Origin: Ctena decussata
Taxonomy: Eukaryota; Mollusca; Bivalvia; Lucinida; Lucinidae
Reading direction: 5' to 3'
Length of the DNA: 64,000 bases
NCBI GenBank assembly: GCA_963989385.1
Contig: OZ022511.1
Coordinates: 1,426,001-1,490,000 of the forward strand
Part shown: positions 46,500 through 56,945 of the stretch, in pieces
Layout of the letters: each line of letters opens with the position of its first letter
Numbering within the stretch: the stretch's first letter is position 1
The notes under the pieces: model-generated
The model's database searches: none
The model's input: only the letters and a program-made list of their open reading frames with translations
What the model was told of the DNA's origin: nothing
Program-made: the position numbers and the translations under genes

Positions 46500-47430
46500 G
46501 CAGTATCAGACAGCATAAAATGAATATGTTAGAACAGACCAAAACCGAGAACTCAAGGTGACTAGATACACTTGCAGGGGCGGAAACTGTGCCATTTTGC
46601 TTCTTGCCGCCATCTCAATGGGGACCGACTCCTGAAGGGAAATAATTGCTCTCCATGGGGCGTTGTAAAATTGCTGGAAAACATGGATATGCATCCATTC
46701 ATCCTCAAAACAAAAATTGTATCTGCATGAAAACTTCTTCGACACAGACACATAACACGTCACAAGTGTATTAGAACAGATCAAAACTGAAAACTCGAGG
46801 TGATTAGATACACAGGCAGGGGAGGCAACTCTGCCATTTTCTGTCTTGCATCCATTTTCAGTGGGAATCAACTCCTGATGGAAAGAATTGACCTTCCTTG
46901 GGGCAAAGCCCAACCTCCAAGAGCGAATCCTATAATGGAAGGGAAGCAAACAGGAAGTCTCATAAGACAGGGGAAGTAAACAGGAAGACCCAAAAGTTAT
47001 TACCCTTTGCAAAATGGCCAAAAAACATGGATGTTTATCCATTCACTCTCAAACATTGTATCTGCATCAAAACTTCCTCGCCACAGACACATAACACGTA
47101 ACAAATATATCTAACAGACCAAGACTGAAAACTCAAGGCTACAAAATATACTGGCAGGGGGTGGCAACTCTGCCATTTTCTGTCTTTCCTCCATTCTCAA
47201 TGGGGATCAACTCCTGAAGGAAAGAACTTGCCTTCTTTGGGGCAAAGTTCAATCCTACAACAGCAGGGAAGCAAACACAAGTCCTATAAGGCCAAGGAAG
47301 TAAACCGGAAGTCTGTTTCAAAAGTTGCCTCCCTTTTGTAAAATGGCTGAAAAAAAACTTAGATGTTTATCAATTCACCCTCAATTATTGTATCTTCATC
47401 AAAACTTCCACCACAAAGACACAGTTCTTT
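46500..47430. repeat. Tandem array of about 300-bp units (three copies)
   Basis: Three successive copies carry AACAGACCAARACYGARAAC-type starts, TCTGCCATTTTCTGTCTT, CAATGGGGATCAACTCCTGA, a CATGGATRTKYATCCATTC block and CACAGACACATAACACGT. Open frames on the minus strand (up to 178 codons) are the translated repeat and have no domain. Confidence 0.75.
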
Positions 47431-48299
47431 GATCCACAGATAGCCCTAATCTGCCTCCTTCATATCCAATATCCTGGATATTCATGATTCATTTCATGGA
47501 CATTCAAACAGAACTCCCCATGCTTGCAAACATGACGTAACCCCTCATGTTTTAAGGACAGCCGAAAAATTTGACCTGTGGGAAACTATACCTCCTTATT
47601 TGGATATTCTATTTTGAGGATTGCTTTTCTTCATAATCACATTTGATTTTTTTACTGATTTGTATCTGAATAATTGCATGTTTTGAAATAATGACTTTCT
47701 CCAGTGGCAAAAAACAAAACTAAAAATTTTAAATAAAAATAAAAAAGAGTAAATAAATAAAGATAAATAAAATAAAGATAAAAAAAATAGAAAAAAAGAA
47801 GAAAAAAGAAGAAAAAGCTCAGATCTGTGTAATCGTGTCTATTTGAGATTTATAGTCTTAGAAATAAACGCCATTGCTAAATGAATGGTAAGAGTAAGAG
47901 TATGTGGTCCAAATCTCATGTTTGCAGCTGGCTTACAAACTACATTGTATAGAAGGATTTACATGGAGCGTATTATATGACTGTTTCTTTCAGCTCAGGC
48001 TTTGTATTTGTCCATTATAAGACTATGGGAAAAATATGTTCTCTGGAATGAAGCATATTTAGAATTGAAATTCGTTATTCACGCTATTTGTGCCATGCTT
48101 TTGTAACAGTCATGTTAAATATAGGCATAGAAATGGCTAAAGAATAAGATCCATGGAAAACCAGCTTTACACATTTTTGAAAAGCTAATAATGTGTAATT
48201 GTCTGCATAAAATACTTTACTATTAATACCAACATCTCGATTTGTTTCTATCAGAAAAAAATGCATCCATTAAAAAAAATGCATCCATTTTTTTCGTTT

Positions 48300-49440
48300 T
48301 TGTTTATTTCTTTTACATTTTCACATAAGTAGCCTCCGTTAGGCCCCTTTAATGAATTTAAGTATGGCATTTAATATTAATATATACTAGGCTTGTAGTT
48401 TAACATCCAGTGTCAACATCGCTGATGCAGTTCTTTGTTTCAGTGTTAGAAATTAAAAACCTACTATAATTTTTGTTTATTTTTAGCGAATATCAATTTA
48501 CCCCTTTCTGGGACCCTATATACTTCATACCCAGGAATTTAGGGCTCCCTATTGCCATATTTTCTATCAATATATGTCAATCTAATATTTCATAAACTGA
48601 AACGTAACCAGTGTTGTCTTTTGTTTTTTTTGTAGAGAAAACGAGTGATATGTGGTAATTTTGACCATTTTTGCCCCTTTTTGAGCCCCTTAAATCATTA
48701 TAAATAAGGCTCACAGCCGCTTGATTGCAAGTTTACTTGTGGCATATACATGTATAAGGCTTTTTTTCAACCTATTTCATCTTGACAAAGGCTGTAGTGT
48801 GCTTTATTATGATAACCGACCTTTATTTTGGGTGTTTATTTTCAAATTATCCCCTTTTCGGCCCCTATAATCTCAATACCTGGGGATGTTGGGCTCCTTT
48901 TTGCCATATTTTCTATCAGTATATGTAAAACTTATTTGTCATATCAAATTTAAAAGCAGCCAGTGCTTACTTTTGCGTATTGATAAGGAGAATGAGTGAT
49001 ATGTGGTAATTTTGACCATTTTTTCCCTTTTCGAGCCCCTTTAATTTTCATAAATAGGGCTCCCAGCCCCTTGAGTGCAAGTTTACTGGTGGCATATATA
49101 AGGCTGCTTTTGTGTGTGTGTTTTTCAACCTGTTTTATCTTGGCAAATGCTTGAGTGTGTTCCACTGTGAAGAATGATTATTATTTTGGATGAACATTTT
49201 CAAATTTACCCCCTTTTTGGGCCCCTATAGACTCCATACCTAGAGATGTAGGGCTCCTTAATGCCATATTTTCTATCAGTTTATGTCAAACTTATAATTT
49301 CATAACAAATATAAAACAAACCCATGTTGTCTTTTTGTTGATTCTTAGAGACAATGAATGAGGTACGTTAATTTTGACCATGTTTTGCCCCTTTTTGGCC
49401 CTTTAAATGAATATAAATGGGACTTTCAACCCCTAAGGTG
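48300..49440 (-). repeat. Right-arm tandem array, about three units
   Basis: The reverse orientation of the left-arm units: GTAATTTTGACCATTTTTGC near 48655, 49010 and 49368, plus GCCATATTTTCTATCARTAT and ACCCCTTTTTGGGCCCCTAT-type blocks. The separation is about 355 bp. Confidence 0.75.
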
Positions 49441-50271
49441 TCGAACCCAGACCAAATCATATACAATTAATATTTCTACAGCATTTGGACCAGTAGTTAT
49501 AGCTGCAATGTAATTAATTTGATTATAATAGTGTGGTTTCAGTATAAGCTTCTGTTTTCACTGTTTGCATGGGGTATGGTTTGTTGCCATGGTTACGGTC
49601 TGAAGTCAGCTTTGCCCCACTCTGTTTTTTCATTTTCCGAAAATTGAAAGTCCCCTCTTTTGTGTTAAAGTATGCAAATGTGTCATAGAAGTGTGCGTTT
49701 TTTAAAAGTGATGCTTAAAAATGCCTAAAAACTGTGTTTTGCGATACCTGGTTACCCCACCCACCTTCGAGGACTAGTAGATATGCCAAAAACATTCGAA
49801 CAAAGTTGTTTTGATGCTTCATGTAAATTACATAAGTCCCTACTTTGTAGATTTTAAGAGTTTTTGATCAAGCTTTGTCTATTCTGGGTGATATACAAGA
49901 GCGAAAAACGCAAATTTCCATTGAATTTTTGGCATTTTTTCTGCAAAAACAGAAAAATGCGGTTACCATGGCAACGAGATGGCAAACGAAAGAATGAAGT
50001 GCCAATTATTTGTTTTTGTCTGACTACACACAAAGTGAGAAAGTCTGAAGAAGAACTTCCGACCTTGCGTTTCTTGAAAAGTCTGGTGCTTACAGAGAAT
50101 TGGTATTAAGTTGTCCTCAAATTAAGGAACGTTTGTGAACCCAGACAAGACTGGCAAATCGTATAAAAGACTGTTCTTAAAGCGGACTGGCGTTGATAAG
50201 ACGTAGCTACGTTCTGGTTTTCAATTACGTGACTTAGCAAATGCAAAATTAGCGTGGATATTAGCACATTT

Positions 50272-50505
50272 GAGCCGCGACACGACAAAACCAACAAAGA
50301 GGTTGTGCGCCCAGCGCAGACGAGGATCAGCCTGGGCATCCGCCCAGTCTGATCAGAGTCTTCGCTGTCCATATGGAGATAGGTTAGATCCTTAGTTACC
50401 CTTTAAGCGCTACGAAGAGCCTGATCAGATTGGGCGGACGCCCAGACTGATCTGAGTCTGCATTTTGTGTACAACCGCATTGTTGGTTTTCTCGTGTTGC
50501 AGCTC
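50272..50505. mobile_element. Foldback MITE (GAGCCGCGACACGA family)
   Basis: Left end GAGCCGCGACACGACAAAAC, right end CTCGTGTTGCAGCTC. Confidence 0.86.
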
Positions 50506-50975
50506 ATTTATCTTAGTAAAATGATCTGCAGAGATAGTCTGTTAAATCGATTATGAAAGAGCATGAAGCACTGAATAAAAGTTTCTTGGCCTTATCTGTA
50601 CAAGAATTGACAATCTTTTCCGGGTGCCATTCCTTTCTTGAAGACTTATTCTCAGTAAACATTTCAAAGTGTGCAATGATTGAGATATTCACAGAGAATA
50701 TGGGTGAACTAGTGACCAAAATTGTAAATGGGAATGTATTAACGGTAATGCACTCACAATTTCTTTTTCATATGCATCTAGTCAGGGCATGCCCAATTTG
50801 TTCTTTATGGTGTAGGAGTACAACTTCGTATTTTCCCACCATTTTTACAAAAGGGAATATCTTCCGATGGGAGACAAAAACGAAATTGGCAGAATCGTTT
50901 CCCCTTAAAGTGTAAAATATTACCTTAAAATGTATGGCGTTAGATAATTTATCTGAGTGAACAATGTGTAAAATT

Positions 50976-51174
50976 GAGCCGCGACACGACGAAACCAACA
51001 AAGTGCCATGTGCGCCCAGCGAGACTCAAATCAGCCTGGGCAGCAGCCCTGTCTACTTAGATTCTTTGCTGTGCGCTTAAAAGGTACCTTCATGTGGACA
51101 GCTAAGACTCTGATCAGATTGAGCGGATGCCCAGGCTGGGCGCACATGCCACTTTGTTGGATTTGCCGCGGCTC
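50976..51174. mobile_element. Foldback MITE, shortened
   Basis: Left end GAGCCGCGACACGACGAAAC, right end TTTGCCGCGGCTC, with parts of the core and right arm deleted. Confidence 0.82.
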
Positions 51175-51475
51175 AGATTTATAGTTCGAGACAAGACTAC
51201 GCATGTTTGTCGTAATTAGCGCAGGTCGCATTGTCAAAAGATTGGTTATATCTTTGTCTCGGTGCCGTCCCATTTCTCGATATTGACCAGCTTGTGTAGT
51301 ATGATAAACAATTTTAAAAATGTCTCTGTTGGAACACGGCTATGAATTAACATGGCATCAGCATTGCTGCGACGTTTCGACGTTGTTATTTCGCCGATAC
51401 GACGCTTGCCAACTGTATGTTCCGTTTGGCGTGTAATTTACTCATGGCTCTGTAAAGGTGATTAAATACAACCCG

Positions 51476-51587
51476 GCAGGCATAATGGTATCCTTATGAC
51501 GTCGTGCTGACGTCTATGCGACGTGCTGACGTCATCGGCGTCAATAAAACGTCATTTTGTCGTCATAAGCCCGCTGGGTTATTCTAC
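51476..51587. mobile_element. TGACGTC palindromic MITE, second full copy
   Basis: Starts near CCCGGCAGGCATAATGG and ends GTCGTCATAAGCCCGCTGGG. It holds TGACGTCGTGCTGACGTCTA, TGACGTCATCGGCGTC and AACGTCATTTTGTCGTCA. Confidence 0.7.
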
Positions 51588-52148
51588 TTTTTCCGTCATA
51601 TTTTTCAAGCAGCAATTACATTTAAGACGTTCTGTTATTCGACGAAAATGGGGGCTATATTTAAAGGAAAGAAAAAAATTGCTCCTTGGGGAGAATTAAT
51701 TTTTTACTTTCAATTATTGGTCCCTATTTAGAAAGGCAAAATAGAAGCTGACATGAAATGTTTCCCGACGAAAGCGTATTGAATCGAATCTGCTTACTCG
51801 GAGATAATAAATTTGTGTAAAGCTAATACTTATAAGAGATTACCGTAAAAAATACGAGTATTATGACAGATTGATCCGAGCAAACAGACCAGACTTATAT
51901 CAGACTGCTCCAAAAAGGAGCCGTCAGATTATGGCTACACTGTTTGCCATTCCATCTGAATCTTTTGGATGCATTACTGTATCGTGAAACCAATTTTAGG
52001 AGAACTACAGTAACTATGTAGGTATTCTAATTTTTGGACTCTCAACGGTATAGTGAATTCTAACTGTAAAAAGCATTTTCATTATTGTAAAAAAATGGAG
52101 GACTGTCGATATTTAACAAGAAAAGTACTTTATCAACGTTTTTTGCAG
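51588..52148. other. Intron end before the first shared exon
   Basis: Contains the CAGACTGCTCC hairpin relative (51918-51960). The frame of the next exon is open upstream to 52053, with an ATG at 52095 (MEDCRYLTRKVLYQRFLQ), so a further N-terminus by a start within this segment is possible. The pyrimidine-rich CGTTTTTTGCAG at 52137-52148 is a better explanation: a normal acceptor. Confidence 0.5.
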
Positions 52149-52256
52149 CATGAAAACATCTACAGAGGTTTAGTCCGGACCCTGCTGCACCCCCTGGGTG
52201 CCCCGGATTCCACAGTTGGGCTTAGACCAGGGGACCTGTTGGACCATCTCAGAGAA
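52149..52256 (+). CDS. BAIAP3/UNC13D: Shared exon 1: pre-C2A helical segment
   Basis: The acceptor TTTTTTGCAG precedes CAT GAA AAC, and the exon ends CTC AGA GAA with donor GTAAGT (phase 0-0, 36 codons). The protein HENIYRGLVRTLLHPLGAPD, then LRPGDLLDHLRE, parallels the segment before C2A in BAIAP3 and Munc13-4, where a conserved LYEE.LY...H..G-type helix is followed by LL.YL...F. The phase-0 acceptor is what allows each of first exons A, B and C to join here. No catalytic role is expected; this part links the variable N-terminus to C2A. Confidence 0.85.
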
Positions 52257-52324
52257 GTAAGTTTTTAAATATGCTACTTTACCTTCTGTCTCGATTAAAG
52301 AGGTACATGTTTAAACCAGAGTTG

Positions 52325-52445
52325 CTTGTTCGAGTGGTTAGAGGCTTGAGATGCTCGGTTAGGTTCAAGAGAACGCCGGTTCGAATCGCCGTTTGGCCAG
52401 TTGGCGACTGGAAAACTCGCTCTGTCAACCCAAGGGTAAAATGTC
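52325..52445 (+). repeat. tRNA-derived SINE head, family 4 (Ser/Leu-like)
   Basis: GTTCGAGTGGTTAGAGGC (A box) and GCCGGTTCGAATCGCC (B box) are about 45 bp apart, as in a class II tRNA. The acceptor stem does not pair, so it is read as a SINE head or tRNA pseudogene 69 bp downstream of a coding exon. Confidence 0.6.
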
Positions 52446-52789
52446 TAACATACATATAACCCAGCAAAATACAATTTGAGTTTTCCACCCCACACATAGA
52501 AAGTGGGGTGAGAAAAGTTTCCTAAACTCGTGTTCTATATTGTTATGACAATCGAAGATATTTTCCTAGCACGGGAAGCGGAGTGGGATGGGTAGAGGCG
52601 AAGGGAGGTGGAGGCGGCGACTTGGGGAAGGGTGGTGGTGGTGGCAAGTGAAAAAAACTTGTTCGGCACCTGTGGCTGGACTAATGACTATAGTCCTCTT
52701 GTCATTATCTTTGTCGATATCAATAAATGATATTCGCCATTTCGCCAAAATAATACGAGCAGGCTTCCGAAAGTAAAATTAACTGGATA

Positions 52790-52960
52790 CTAGATGACTT
52801 GTAGCTTTATGGACCTTTCAACAGTATTTCAGTCACATCGGGCCAATGACAGTGTGATAATGAAAGGCCGTGTGCAATGGTACACTTTTTACGGTTGGGA
52901 GAAGAATTCAACCGCGCCTCCTGCGGAGTTCTAAACCGGGCCGCTAATTTAGCAGTGTGT
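52790..52960 (-). repeat. tRNA-derived SINE, family 2, diverged
   Basis: Shares TTTCAACAGTATTTCAGTCA, ATGAAAGG and GTGTGCA blocks with 14990-15187. The tRNA-like head is degraded. Confidence 0.55.
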
Positions 52961-53299
52961 GTGTAGAAACTTACTTATGCTTAAATATCATGCACATGTA
53001 TTATTATTATTTTCTGTCATAATTGTTGCATATTTAACACTGAATTAACTGACTTGGGTAATCATCAGTTGTTTGAGAAAATCCGAAGTTTCTATTGAAA
53101 AAAAAAATATCTGTTTGTAGTGTCACTGAAAAGTTGCGGAGCAAGGATTTCACTGTATGACATGCTCCCATTCCAATGACGTCACATATCTGCTACCATA
53201 ACAACTAAAAGTTCATATGAATGTAAACGTGACGTCATCGAGACATTATTATGCAAGAGTACTATGTGCAACAGTTGGTTATTCCAAAGTTTCTATGAT

Positions 53300-54845
53300 A
53301 ACATATTTATGTATCAGCTTATTTATAATTGGTTTAAACATATTTATTTCCAACTTTTTCAATACATATAAGCATTGACAAATACAAATAATGGGATTGG
53401 AACGAAAGCACAAGTACTTATAAAATTCCTCTCCCTAAACATTTCTTACATGTATACATCATGGCGACAGTTTGTCAAATACAATAAACCAAATTATCAA
53501 GTAAATACATGACTGATATCATATTTCAAAAACAGATGGAAAAATGGTGAGAATAAATAACAGAGAAAGATTTCCGAACATGAAACAGTAAAGAAAGAAA
53601 ATGGAGAAAGGGAGCTGTGAGAGCGGACAGACAGAGAGAAAAATCAAAGAAAAAAAAATAGAAATTTACAGACTATGCAGCTGAGGATAAGAGAGGGAAC
53701 GCGGATTCGCAGCGACAGTCGCATCAAACACATCGATTTCCATGACTGACAAGAAGAAAACCAGCCGCTTGCTATTTGATAAGATGATATTCTCAAAACG
53801 TTTGGAATCCAAAATAAATTTATGCACCTTTTCGAATATAGCCGTATTTGTACCAACTGAAAGAGAATCATTGCCATATAAAAGGAGAGACAGCGAAGGG
53901 GTCTGATATTGTGACACTGTATTTAAGAGTTCAGTCCGTTGGACTTGATAGTACATGCAGTGGAAAAAATAATGCTGAGCATTTTCTATGCTGCCACACT
54001 GACATAAAGGGGAATCGGAAATGTTTCTCAAGAAAAGATCTAAGTTGAGCGAGCTGCAATTGGTCCGTAATCTGGTGTGTAATACCTGAGCTTTCCTGCT
54101 GCCCACGTAGAAATGTTTTGGAATGCGCGTTTTGTCTTTGTTTAGAAAGCATTTAAAAGTGTTTACTGAGTCAGATTGTTTTGCCTCGTCGTGTACGTTA
54201 TTCCAGGCTCTGACAGTTGACGGCAGGAAAGAATTATAGTAAAGAGTCGTTCTTGCATCTATTGTTTGAAGATCATTAGAATTTCTGAGACTATAACGTG
54301 AAATATTACTAACAGACTGGGGTACTAGGGAAGATAGATATAAAGGAGTCAGATTATGGGTCATTTTGTAAAATAATGTTAGCTTGTGATCTGTGCGTCT
54401 CTTTTCAAGCGAATCCCATCCGATTTCCTCATAAAGATTAGCAATAGAAACAAGTCTAGTGGCTCCTGTGGCGATTCGAGCCGCTTCGTTCTGAATTTTG
54501 TCAAGCTCTTGTTTCTCGTAGAGTGTACAATTGTCCCATATGGCGTCCCCGTATTCAATCAATGGTCTAATAAATGCAATGTAAATAGTTTCAAGGGACC
54601 TTCTGTCTAATCTAAATTTTAATTTTCTCATAGTATTAATTCTAGTCCAAGCTTTATCAGTAATATATTTTATGTGTTGATGCCAAGTGCAGTCATTAGA
54701 GAAATAAAGACCGAGATGTTTGTGGGAATCGACTTCAGATATCTGATGGTTTTGCATAAAGACAGGTGGATGAAGAGGTCTATTTAATTTACGAGAGAAA
54801 AGTAAGGTTTCAGTTTTTGAGTGTATGCCGTGCTCCTTTCGAAAA
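53300..54845 (-). mobile_element. LINE retrotransposon, 5'-truncated
   Basis: The minus strand carries the C-terminal part of an ORF2 followed by 3' sequence down to about 53300. The frame continues upstream of the ATG at 54757 to about 54840 (KTETLLFSRKLNRPLHPPVF), where homology stops, so the copy is truncated at its 5' end. Its 5' edge lies about 125 bp before shared exon 2. Exact ends are not certain. Confidence 0.75.
53666..54757 (-). CDS. LINE ORF2 C-terminal fragment (after the RT palm)
   Basis: An open 363-codon frame. The N-terminal part (HKHLGLYFSNDCTWHQHIKY, then RRSLETIYIAFIRPLIEYGD, IWDN) is the thumb and connection region seen after the FADD box in non-LTR reverse transcriptases. 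Near the end CQCGSIENAQHYFFHC forms a Cys/His cluster typical of LINE C-termini. The RT palm and the endonuclease are missing, so this protein alone cannot transpose. The lack of stops suggests recent insertion. The clade (I, L2 or Nimb-like) is not resolved. Confidence 0.78.
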   Translation of the reverse strand: MQNHQISEVDSHKHLGLYFSNDCTWHQHIKYITDKAWTRINTMRKLKFRLDRRSLETIYIAFIRPLIEYGDAIWDNCTLYEKQELDKIQNEAARIATGATRLVSIANLYEEIGWDSLEKRRTDHKLTLFYKMTHNLTPLYLSSLVPQSVSNISRYSLRNSNDLQTIDARTTLYYNSFLPSTVRAWNNVHDEAKQSDSVNTFKCFLNKDKTRIPKHFYVGSRKAQVLHTRLRTNCSSLNLDLFLRNISDSPLCQCGSIENAQHYFFHCMYYQVQRTELLNTVSQYQTPSLSLLLYGNDSLSVGTNTAIFEKVHKFILDSKRFENIILSNSKRLVFFLSVMEIDVFDATVAANPRSLSYPQLHSL

Positions 54846-54970
54846 ATAAATTTAATAAGATACTATCTGAAATTCATACAGAAAAGAGTGTGACTTTTTA
54901 AAAACTATCATTCATTCTCAAATAAATTAATTCTGTGTTATTTGTATTTATCTTTGTCTTTGTTTTCAAG

Positions 54971-55030
54971 GTATTTGAAGTAGACCGAGATGATCACGAA
55001 TCATTTATCAGAGAGGAATTGCCAAATAAG
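54971..55030 (+). CDS. BAIAP3/UNC13D: Shared exon 2 (20 codons), parent of the tandem array
   Basis: The acceptor TTTGTTTTCAAG precedes GTA TTT GAA, and the exon ends CCA AAT AAG with donor GTAAAA (phase 0-0). It encodes VFEVDRDDHESFIREELPNK, which continues LLDHLRE of the previous exon as in Munc13-4 (...LQEAFGVEPEEH...). The last 39 bp of the exon and the first bases of its intron are the unit of the tandem array that follows immediately. The first copy is presumably the functional one because it alone is attached to an acceptor and to the GTATTTGAAGTAGACCGAGA half. Confidence 0.82.
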
Positions 55031-56308
55031 GTAAAATCATGATCACGAATCATTTATCAGAGAAGAATTGCCAAATACAATATATGGTAAAGTCATGATC
55101 ACGAATTATTTATCAGAGAGGAATAGCCAAATAAGGTAAAATCATGATCACGAATCATTTATCAGAGAAGAATTGCCAAAAACAATATATGGTAAAGTCA
55201 TGATCACGAATCATTTATCAGAGAGGAATAGCCAAATAAGGTAAAATCATGATCACGAATCATTTATCAGAGAGGAATAGCCAAATAAGGTAAAATCATG
55301 ATCACGAATCATTTATCAGAGAAGAATTGCCAAAAACAATATATGGTAAAGTCATGATCACGAATCATTTATCAGAGAGGAATAGCCAAATAAGGTAAAG
55401 TCATGATCACGAATCATTTATCAGAGAAGAATTGCCAAAAACAATATATGGTAAAGTCATGATCACGAATCATTTATCAGAGAGGAATAGCCAAATAAGG
55501 TAAAGTCATGATCACGAATCATTTATCAGAGAAGAATTGCCAAATAAGGTAAAGTCATGATCACGAATCATTTATCAGAGAAGAATTGCCAAATAAGGTA
55601 AAGTCATGATCACGAATCATTTATCAGAGAGGAATAGCCAAATAAGGTAAAATCATGATCACGAATCATTTATCAGAGAGGAATAGCCAAATAAGGTAAA
55701 ATCATGATCACGAATCATTTATCAGAGAAGAATTGCCAAAAACAATATATGGTAAAGTCATGATCACGAATCATTTATCAGAGAGGAATAGCCAAATAAG
55801 GTAAAGTCACGATCACGAATCATTTATCAGAGAAGAATTGCCAAAAACAATATATGGTAAAGTCATGATCACGAATCATTTATCAGAGAGGAATTGCCAA
55901 ATAAGGTAAAGTCATGATCACGAATCATTTATCAGAGAAGAATTGCCAAATAAGGTAAAGTCATGATCACGAATCATTTATCAGAGAGGAATAGCCAAAT
56001 AAGGTAAAATCATGATCACGAATCATTTATCAGAGAAGAATTGCCAAAAACAATATATGGTAAAGTCATGATCACGAATCATTTATCAGAGAGGAATAGC
56101 CAAATAAGGTAAAGTCATGATCACGAATCATTTATCAGAGAAGAATTGCCAAATAAGGTAAAGTCATGATCACGAATCATTTATCAGAGAAGAATTGCCA
56201 AATAAGGTAAAGTCATGATCACGAATCATTTATCAGAGAGGAATAGCCAAATAAGGTAAAATCATGATCACGAATCATTTATCAGAGAGGAATTGCCAAC
56301 TATGGTTA
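54992..56308 (+). repeat. Minisatellite made of exon end plus 5' splice site (26 copies)
   Basis: Units of 49 bp (TGATCACGAATCATTTATCA, then GAGARGAATWGCCAAATAAG, then GTAAARTCA) or 56 bp, where CCAAAAACAATATATG replaces CCAAATAAG before GTAAAGTCA. I count 26 copies here and six more at about 56662-56945. The 49-bp unit keeps AAG|GTAAAA or AAG|GTAAAG, a good donor. Short units often read GAATAG, which would put a stop in the exon frame. Long and short units alternate in a patterned way, so larger blocks were duplicated too. Confidence 0.95.
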
Positions 56309-56309
56309 A

Positions 56310-56651
56310 GTCTATCTATCTATCTCTTGATACTGCCACACGCCCTCGCGGACATTCTAGGAGGTTGCGCTTGCCTGAGTTACAAGAAATTAGTATAAAA
56401 GCAATGCATAAAAGAAAGGTAGTGAAAGATGACAGTGAAGGAGATAAAAGATAATAGGTTAAAATAGTGCAGGTGAATTTAAAATCAGATTAAAAACAGT
56501 CTACTTGGGTTCTAGGGTCTTGAATGTTGCAGCTCGCCAACAGCAGCCTTGAAAGCATCAAGACTTGGCGCGCATGCAAAAGATTCAGGCAAGGTGTTCC
56601 ACTGGACAATGGTCAGAGGGAAAAAGGACCATTGTCCAGTGAAACACCTTG
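56310..56651 (-). pseudogene. LINE 3' end with 5' inversion, inserted in the minisatellite
   Basis: The minus strand reads PLTIVQWNTLPESFACAPSL then DAFKAAVGELQHSRP and a stop, the usual last residues of a CR1/jockey-type LINE ORF2. A (TCTA)n run at the left (56318-56333) is the tail. At the 5' edge the sequence AAGGTGTTCCACTGGACAAT (from about 56592) is repeated inverted at about 56628-56651, as expected from twin-priming. It splits the tandem array into 26 and six copies. Confidence 0.75.
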
Positions 56652-56661
56652 GGTCCTTTTA

Positions 56662-56945
56662 CAAGTCTGATCACCAATCATTTATCAGAGAGGAATTGCC
56701 AAATACGGTAAAGTCATGATCACGAGTCATTTATCAGAGAGGAATTGCCAAATAAACTCATGATCACGAATCATTTATCAGTGAGGAATTGCCAAATAAG
56801 CTCATGATCACGAATCTTTTATCACAGGGGTATTTCCAAATAAGGTAAAGTTATGATCACGAATCAATTATCAGAGAAGAATTTCCAAATAAGGTAAATT
56901 CATGATCACGAACCATTTATCAGAGAGGAATTGCCAAACAAGGTA
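56662..56945 (+). repeat. Distal part of the exon/donor minisatellite (six copies, diverged)
   Basis: The same unit as 54992-56308 but more variable. Two units lack the donor (CCAAATAAACTCA, CCAAATAAGCTCA). The last reads CCAAACAAGGTAGCCC. The greater divergence marks the older edge of the array. Confidence 0.9.

Larger units (their letters stand above)
42116..50109. mobile_element. 8-kb structure with long inverted arms (candidate giant palindromic transposon)
   Basis: The left end TTAATACCAATTCTCTGTAA (42116) is the mirror of the right end at 50109 (TTACAGAGAATTGGTATTAA). The similarity continues inward for about 700 bp per side (CGTTGCCATGGTAAC, TTTCTGTTTTTGCAGAAAAA, GGTGGGTGGGGTAAC, CACACTTCTRTGACACATTT) and then into arrays of related tandem units in opposite orientation. 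A TTAA stands at both outer ends, which would suit piggyBac-type insertion, but it may be part of the TIR. No transposase is seen. The middle holds unrelated tandem DNA and nested insertions. Whether it moved as one unit is inferred. Confidence 0.6.

Noticed and set aside
46506..47042. 178-codon open frame on the minus strand
   Set aside because: It spans tandem copies of a 300-bp non-coding repeat and its translation has no domain or splice context.
52053..52148. Coding extension of shared exon 1 upstream of 52149
   Set aside because: The frame is open, but a strong pyrimidine tract and CAG at 52146-52148 mark an acceptor; kept only as a minor alternative start.
54992..56945. CRISPR-like regular array
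   Set aside because: Units are directly adjacent without unique spacers, derive from an exon junction, and the DNA is clearly animal.
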